DNA from: JBDTRY01 sp039931435
GTDB lineage: Bacteria; Acidobacteriota; Thermoanaerobaculia; Gp7-AA8
NCBI GenBank assembly: GCA_039931435.1
Contig: JBDTRY010000124.1
Coordinates: forward strand, 1 to 10,800
Length of the DNA: 10,800 nucleotides
Direction of reading: 5' to 3'
Position numbers and translations under genes: made by a program. Below, one piece after another: positions 6,329 through 10,800 of this stretch; positions within the stretch are counted from its first letter, which is position 1; each line of letters opens with the position of its first letter. The notes beneath the pieces are model-generated. The model did no database searches and was not told the DNA's origin. It saw only the letters and a program-made list of their open reading frames with translations.

Positions 6329-6817
6329 TCAGTCCCGGGTGGCCTTGGCGAACTCCATGTACATCGCCGAGAGTTTGTCTTTGACGACCGGGTCGGCTTT
6401 GGCGAGATCGGCGGAGATCTCGTCGCGCCGCGCCAGAATCGAGTCGAGCACCACGCGGCGGTCCGAGACTGGAGGAAGCTGGGGACGATTCAAGGCGGCA
6501 CGGAGGGCGTCGAAGAACTCCGTGGCGTGCTTGGCAGCGATTCCGTAGTTGTTAACGTTTGACTCATAGAGCACGTTCCCCAGATCTCCGCGAAGCCGTG
6601 ACACCTCGAGATCGTACTGCGTGCGGGCCAGATCCTCCTGCAGCTTCGTGGTCTGCGCCGACTGCTCGCGCAAGTCCACCAGGGTTTGGCGCGACCGGAG
6701 CGTGGCCGGAATGAAACCGGCCAGAAAGATGGCGATCGCCGCTGCTGTTCCGAGTACGGCCCACAGTCCACGGCGGGAGGCCGGCTTCGTTGTTTCCTCA
6801 TTTGCTTGTGCTTCCAT
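6329..6817 (-). CDS. Single-pass membrane protein with a coiled-coil region, unknown function
   Basis: The 162-residue product has a short charged N terminus with RR at 15-16. One hydrophobic helix follows at about 18-39 (LWAVLGTAAAIAIFLAGFIP). Next is a heptad-like, charge-rich stretch at about 45-80 (TLVDLREQSAQTTKLQEDLA onward) and a helical C-terminal domain. The positive N terminus predicts an N-inside topology with the bulk in the periplasm. I recognise no family. A GGAGG sequence lies 6 bases before the ATG at 6817, supporting this start. It is divergent from the baeRF family 3 gene across 157 bp, so the two may share regulation. It converges on nhaA, with 56 bp between stops and no convincing terminator. 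It is probably a genuine gene, but no function can be given. Confidence 0.75.
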   Translation of the reverse strand: MEAQANEETTKPASRRGLWAVLGTAAAIAIFLAGFIPATLRSRQTLVDLREQSAQTTKLQEDLARTQYDLEVSRLRGDLGNVLYESNVNNYGIAAKHATEFFDALRAALNRPQLPPVSDRRVVLDSILARRDEISADLAKADPVVKDKLSAMYMEFAKATRD

Positions 6818-6974
6818 GCGGTCCCTCCGCGTTCGTTCACATTCTTTCTTTTATTCTCGCACAACAATACGCGAAAGATGGCTTGCGGTTGGTCCCCATT
6901 CTGCAACGTGCCCGATTGCGTCATCCTGTTCAGGCGTTGGCCACGATGTTGCGTCCGGCGGGAAAAGGAGACCC
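6818..6974. promoter_or_regulatory. Divergent intergenic region between the coiled-coil membrane protein and baeRF3 genes
   Basis: The region contains both ribosome-binding sites: on the minus strand GGAGG just before 6817, on the plus strand AAGGAG at 6965-6970. It also has an AT-rich centre at 6840-6872 (TTCTTTCTTTTATTCTCGC) that stands out from GC-rich surroundings. Promoters for both genes must lie here if each has its own, but no box pair is good enough to place. I saw no operator-like palindrome. Confidence 0.4.
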
Positions 6975-8111
6975 ATGCAACAGATCACGAAGAACCAGGT
7001 CCTCGCGCTCCTGCAGGGCTATGAGCCGCCGTGCATCTCGCTCTACCAGCCCACACACCGGCATTACCCCGGCAACCAGCAGGATCCCATCAGCTACCGG
7101 AACCTGTTGCGGGAGTTGGAAGCGTCGCTGGCCCGGAAATATCCATCGCGGGCCTTTCGTCCGCTGGTGGAGAAATTTGAATCCCTGATTCGCGACGATG
7201 ATTTCTGGCAGCACCGCACCGACGGGCTGGCCATCCTGGCCACACGTGACCAGTTCCGGATCTTCGAGTTTCAGCGTCCCATCGAAGAGCTGCTGGTTGT
7301 GGCCGACAGCTTTCACCTGAAGCCGTTGCTCAGCAACGTGCAGTCGATCGACCGCTACCAGATCCTTTGCCTGAACCGTCACACGGCCCGGCTCTACGAG
7401 GGCAACCGCGACGCGCTCGACCCGGTGGAGTTGACGGACGTGCCGTCGACCATCACCGAGGCTCTGGGAAGGGAGCTGACCGAGCCCCACCAGACCGTGG
7501 CTTCGTACGGCGGCGGCCACGAGTCGCATCACGGGCACGGGGGGAAGAAGGACGAAGTGAGCATCGACCGCGACCGGTTCTTCCGCGTAATCGACAGGGG
7601 CATCCTCGAGCACCACTCCCGTCCTTCGGGTCTGCCGCTGATGCTGGCCGCGCTGGCCGAGTACCAAACGCCGTTCCGGGAGATCAGCCACAACACGCTG
7701 CTCATGGCTGACGGCCTGATGAAGAATCCGGACGCGATGACTCTGGACGAGCTGCGGCAGGAAGCGTGGAAGCTCGTCGAGCCGCGCTACAAAGCTCGCC
7801 TCGCCGATATGGTCGCCGAGTACGAGACCGCAAAGTCGCGGCGCCTGGCCTCGGACGATCTGTCGCTCGTGGCCGAGGCGGCCACCAGGGGGCGGATCAG
7901 CTCCGTGCTGATCGAAGAGAACCGTCAGGTACCCGGGCGGATCGACGCGCAAAGCGGTGCGATCCGCTTCGGCGATCTGGCCGATCCCGACACGGACGAC
8001 TTGCTCGACGACATCGCCGAGCTGACGCTTCGCGCGCAGGGCGAGGTCGTGGTCGTTCCGACCCGGCAGATGCCGACGACGACGGGAGTGGCCGCGACGT
8101 ACCGCTACTGA
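6975..8111 (+). CDS. Bacterial archaeo-eukaryotic release factor-like protein, baeRF family 3
   Basis: The 378-residue product matches the baeRF family 3 pattern, a bacterial branch related to the eRF1/Pelota release-factor fold. It has PPCISLYQPTHRHYPGNQQDP (18-38) near the N terminus and FWQHRTDGLAIL (77-88). ELLVVADSFHLKPLL (105-119) and YQILCLNRHTARLYEG (128-143) follow. Then comes a Gly/His-rich loop YGGGHESHHGHGGKKDE (178-194) before the conserved DRDRFFRVIDRGI (198-210). The C terminus has a Pelota/L7Ae-like part with GRISSVLIEENRQVPGRID (306-324). Comparative work on the family suggests ribosome-linked roles in stalled translation or conflict with toxins; no direct function is established. 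The ATG at 6975 is chosen because AAGGAG lies 4 bases upstream and the family N terminus begins here. The open frame further upstream lies antisense to the neighbouring gene. It ends shortly before a strong hairpin. Confidence 0.85.
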   Translation: MQQITKNQVLALLQGYEPPCISLYQPTHRHYPGNQQDPISYRNLLRELEASLARKYPSRAFRPLVEKFESLIRDDDFWQHRTDGLAILATRDQFRIFEFQRPIEELLVVADSFHLKPLLSNVQSIDRYQILCLNRHTARLYEGNRDALDPVELTDVPSTITEALGRELTEPHQTVASYGGGHESHHGHGGKKDEVSIDRDRFFRVIDRGILEHHSRPSGLPLMLAALAEYQTPFREISHNTLLMADGLMKNPDAMTLDELRQEAWKLVEPRYKARLADMVAEYETAKSRRLASDDLSLVAEAATRGRISSVLIEENRQVPGRIDAQSGAIRFGDLADPDTDDLLDDIAELTLRAQGEVVVVPTRQMPTTTGVAATYRY

Positions 8112-8172
8112 TCAGGGGATCTGACGCCTGACCACGGTGAGACTCCGGATCGAAGCGACGTTCTGATCGAAG

Positions 8173-8195
8173 GGCCGCCGGCCAGCCCGGCGGCC
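8173..8195. terminator. Hairpin between convergent genes, probable terminator
   Basis: A perfect 9-bp stem, GGCCGCCGG (8173-8181) and CCGGCGGCC (8187-8195), encloses the 5-base loop CCAGC. On the plus strand it is followed by GCTTTCACT, a weak T tract. It lies 62 bp after the stop of the baeRF3 gene and 68 bp beyond the stop of the receptor gene on the other strand. Position and stability suit a terminator for baeRF3 and perhaps for both genes, but the poor T run makes the intrinsic mechanism uncertain. Nothing else is seen in 8112-8262. Confidence 0.6.
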
Positions 8196-8262
8196 GCTTT
8201 CACTGCCAGCATCCGGTGAGACTGACGAAAACTACTGGTAGAGAAATCTTGAGTGACGACGG

Positions 8263-10512
8263 TCACTTGCGGGCCGACCATCGGATCCCGGCCCGGAGGA
8301 GGCGTGGCGGACCGATCGTGAGCAACGGAGTTCGACCGACCTCGTAGCGGTCCCCTGAAAGGTTCTCAGCCGTAACGAAGAGTTCCAGGAACTTCGGTAG
8401 CCGTCTGGAAACGAAAAGGTCTACAACCAGATAGCTGTCAAGGGGAAGCGCGTTCTCGTCATCGTCGAACTGCGACGCCGAGTAGCGGCCGTCGAGTGCG
8501 AACCTGACTTTGGGGCCCGCATAGAGAACCGCTGCCGTCCATTGCATCCTCGGAATCTGAGGGAGACGGAGACCCTCCAGAGCAGTGTTTTCAGGAAACT
8601 TCCGCACGATGGCATCGGTGAAGAGGAATCCTGAACTGACAGTCCAGAGGGCCAGAGGATGAATGTCGAGGTCCATCTCCAATCCACGGGAGCGCGTTCG
8701 GCCGAGGTTCCTGCGCTGGCGTGTAATCAATGAAGGCGTCGAACTGATCGTGGCGTTGGCGATCGTGTCTTCGACCTCGGTCCAGAAGAGCCGCCCGCGA
8801 CCGGAAAGAGTTCCATTACCGCGAACAACGTTGATTCCGGCTTCGCCCCCCGTGGCTCGCTCGGCGAGAAGGTCTTCATTTGGTAGCGTCTCGATGTTTC
8901 CTACTCGAAATCCTCGGTATAGCTCGTTCAACGTCGGCGCACGAAACGCTTCATAGGCAGAGGCTGCAATCGCAACCTGATTCGGCAAACGGTACAGGAG
9001 CGACATTCGCGGGCTGAACGCGGTCTCCATCTTCGCCGGCGGCCTGCGTTCGTTCGTTCCGCTCACGATTAACGAGTGGTAATTTTGCCAGGAGTCGAAT
9101 CGACCTCCGGCACTGACCGACAGGCGCGACCCGAACTGCGCCGAGTCCTCAACGAAGATTCCGATGGTGCGCTGTGTGCCACCTCCCACGGCGGGGGTGG
9201 AGGCGCTCCCGGAAAGGACGGTTTCATTGCTCCTGCCACGGACGTTTCGAGCGTCCGCTCCCATGAGAAAGAGATGGGTTCCGCGCAGTGAGAAGCTCCT
9301 CTGGGCGCTGGCACCCCATGAATCCGCGGGAACACTCTGCACGCGTGTCAATCGTTCGCTGTCACGTCGGGCGCCCACGGAGGTGAACGTGGAATCGAAG
9401 TCCTGATTCTCGACAAACGATCGCACCGACGTCGCTGTCGTCGCTGTGTTCCAGTCCCCACCCATGGTGAATTGGCGGATGGTCGAGTCGTTTACCTGAA
9501 GCTTGGTGCCGTTCGTCCGGGATTCGCGATAGAAGGAGAACCGGGCGAATGCCTCCCCCGGAACGAACGGAGCTTTGACGGTAATATCCGCGGCGGTGTG
9601 AGCGGACGAGGCGGGCCGATCGACGAACCCGCGGGCATCCTCTCCAACGAGAAAATAGCCTCCCGTAGCGAAGCGTTCCGCCGACAGAGTCGTTTGCACC
9701 CCGGCCAGCGGCATCGCGGCAAAAAACGAACCGCTGGACGTTTTTTGTGAGCCCGCGGAGATTTCTGTGTCGAGGGCCGGGACCTGCCCGTCGCGGCGGA
9801 CGAGTTGAATCACCCCGCCGAGCGCCGAGCTCCCGTAGAGATCCGAAGCGCCGCCGCGAAGGACTTCAATGCGCTCGATAGCACTTCGTGGCACCCTTCC
9901 CCAGTAAACCCAGCCGCCGAACGGATCGTTGAGCGGAACGCCATCCTCGAGAACGAGGGCGCGCCCGGCGCCACTCGCTCCCACTCCGCGTAGCGAGACT
10001 CCCTGGGAGGTGGGGTGAGCGACGGTGCTGTCGGTGCGGCGAAAAAGCGTAAAGCCCGGAACGCGGCGAAGCAGTCCGTCAGTGGTGGTTCCGGCACTGG
10101 TTTCAATGTCGGAGCGAGAGATGATGGAGACACTGGCAGGAGTGTCGGAGAGTGGGCTGGCCGATCGATTGGCAGTGACCGTAATGGCCTCCTGCAGAGC
10201 CGGAATTCTGAACAGCAGAGGATCGCCGATCTTCTCGAAGGGAATGTCCCGCCCGACAGTCGATCCTTCACTGGAGACGGAAAAGACGATGACCGGGCTG
10301 AATGGAACAGTCACTGCGAATGCGCCTGAGTGGTTAGTCCTCACCTGAACCAGCTGCCCGCCGGCCGACACGGTGACGATGGCATCCGCAACCGCCACGC
10401 CTCCTTGATCGATGACGAGGCCCCTCACCTGGCGTGAGGGAACTTCCTGGCCTCGGACCGGTGTGGCGATCAACCCAACGACAAGGAGCACTGCAGTCGT
10501 GACCAGGCGCAC
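8263..10512 (-). CDS. TonB-dependent outer-membrane receptor with N-terminal carboxypeptidase-regulatory-like domain
   Basis: The 749-residue product is an outer-membrane beta-barrel importer energised by TonB-ExbBD. A signal peptide covers about 1-21 (MRLVTTAVLLVVGLIATPVRG). A carboxypeptidase-regulatory-like beta-sandwich follows at about 27-105 (VRGLVIDQGGVAVADAIVTV). Next come a TonB-box-like EAITVTANR (108-116) and a plug at about 118-240, with SQGVSLRGVG, LEDGVPLNDPFGG and IERIEVLRGGASDLYGSSALGGVI. The rest is the barrel, including APTLNELYRGF and a closing NLSGDRYEVGRTP...PPRLLRAGIRW. The substrate cannot be read from sequence; siderophores, cobalamin or glycans are all possible, and no cobalamin riboswitch is visible upstream. 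The start is GTG: an in-frame TGA lies only four codons upstream and no ATG is available. The SD is poor (GAGG only 2 bases away). The protein ends in WSARK rather than the usual terminal aromatic residue. It stands alone, without tonB or transporter genes nearby. Confidence 0.92.
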   Translation of the reverse strand: MRLVTTAVLLVVGLIATPVRGQEVPSRQVRGLVIDQGGVAVADAIVTVSAGGQLVQVRTNHSGAFAVTVPFSPVIVFSVSSEGSTVGRDIPFEKIGDPLLFRIPALQEAITVTANRSASPLSDTPASVSIISRSDIETSAGTTTDGLLRRVPGFTLFRRTDSTVAHPTSQGVSLRGVGASGAGRALVLEDGVPLNDPFGGWVYWGRVPRSAIERIEVLRGGASDLYGSSALGGVIQLVRRDGQVPALDTEISAGSQKTSSGSFFAAMPLAGVQTTLSAERFATGGYFLVGEDARGFVDRPASSAHTAADITVKAPFVPGEAFARFSFYRESRTNGTKLQVNDSTIRQFTMGGDWNTATTATSVRSFVENQDFDSTFTSVGARRDSERLTRVQSVPADSWGASAQRSFSLRGTHLFLMGADARNVRGRSNETVLSGSASTPAVGGGTQRTIGIFVEDSAQFGSRLSVSAGGRFDSWQNYHSLIVSGTNERRPPAKMETAFSPRMSLLYRLPNQVAIAASAYEAFRAPTLNELYRGFRVGNIETLPNEDLLAERATGGEAGINVVRGNGTLSGRGRLFWTEVEDTIANATISSTPSLITRQRRNLGRTRSRGLEMDLDIHPLALWTVSSGFLFTDAIVRKFPENTALEGLRLPQIPRMQWTAAVLYAGPKVRFALDGRYSASQFDDDENALPLDSYLVVDLFVSRRLPKFLELFVTAENLSGDRYEVGRTPLLTIGPPRLLRAGIRWSARK

Positions 10513-10568
10513 CGCCTCATTGTTTCAGGAAACGCGGTAAGGGAGCGAGGGGCCGCGCCTCACACTCG

Positions 10569-10757
10569 CGGAAGATCCCTCCTCGCTTCGCCGCTTGTAA
10601 GAAACTCACATGGCGTCCTGTAAGGTCGGCTCTGGAGATTCAACAAGCGATGCTTCGCAAACGCGTCATTCCGAGCGTGAGCGAGGAATCTCAGAGGGGC
10701 GGGTGGTAAGCGCCCCAGGGATCGTGCCCCCCGTCCACTGAGGATCCTCGCTCTCGC
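10569..10757 (-). repeat. Full, inverted copy (C) of the dispersed ~189-bp intergenic repeat
   Basis: Read on the minus strand this segment matches 170-357 along its full length, with scattered substitutions and a one-base indel near the inner end. The hairpin arms become CTTACA and TGTGAG, which still pair through one G-U. It begins about 57 bp upstream of the receptor GTG, so the receptor promoter must lie within the repeat, in the short gap, or beyond it. Bases 10513-10568 and 10758-10800 hold no gene I can support; the latter is cut by the window edge. Confidence 0.88.
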
Positions 10758-10800
10758 GAGACTGTGTCAAAAGTATCTTGAAATCACAACCGGCGCTGCT

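Noticed and set aside
6621..6974. N-terminal extension of the baeRF3 protein
   Set aside because: It would lie antisense to the membrane-protein gene; the SD and the family N terminus point to 6975.
1..10757. Inverted repeat copies as ends of a 10-kb composite transposon
   Set aside because: The interval holds core genes (cysS, ruvA) and no transposase, and the left side has two copies in tandem orientation. Independent dispersed copies explain it better.
10513..10800. Cobalamin or other riboswitch upstream of the receptor gene
   Set aside because: The stretch is mostly the dispersed repeat, and no B12-box-like or other riboswitch core was recognised.

Overview
The window is chromosomal DNA from a GC-rich, Gram-negative bacterium. 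It has an outer-membrane TonB-dependent receptor, and the receptor's N-terminal carboxypeptidase-regulatory-like domain, the baeRF family 3 protein and the dispersed intergenic repeats together loosely suggest Acidobacteriota or a relative. That assignment is an inference from gene content; there is no rRNA or other firm marker here.

Layout, left to right. (1) Positions 1-474 hold no gene but carry one partial and one full copy of a repeat of about 189 bp, plus a shorter REP-like element. A third copy lies inverted at 10569-10757. (2) A BtpA/SgcQ-family TIM-barrel gene (minus) diverges from a cysS-ruvA pair (plus). cysS has a good sigma70-like promoter placed so close to its ATG that the transcript is probably leaderless. 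(3) Positions 3441-6272 look like an accessory patch. On the minus strand a small Cys-rich protein gene leads into a DUF3883 (NO VEIN C-terminal-like) gene disabled by one frameshift and one nonsense codon. On the plus strand a 5'-truncated, frameshifted Doc/Fic toxin remnant overlaps the start of an intact nhaA Na+/H+ antiporter gene by ATGA. (4) A one-pass membrane, coiled-coil protein of unknown function (minus) diverges from a baeRF family 3 protein (plus). (5) A hairpin separates the latter from a convergent TonB-dependent receptor gene (minus), whose upstream region holds the third repeat copy.

The core genes cover translation (cysS), recombination (ruvA), ion homeostasis (nhaA), probable ribosome-associated stress functions (baeRF3) and nutrient uptake (receptor). 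They do not form one pathway. The most informative observations are two independently broken accessory genes whose full frames can be reconstructed base by base, the structured dispersed repeat, and the uncharacterised Cys-rich protein upstream of the DUF3883 gene. I did not find an intact, clearly new multi-gene system.
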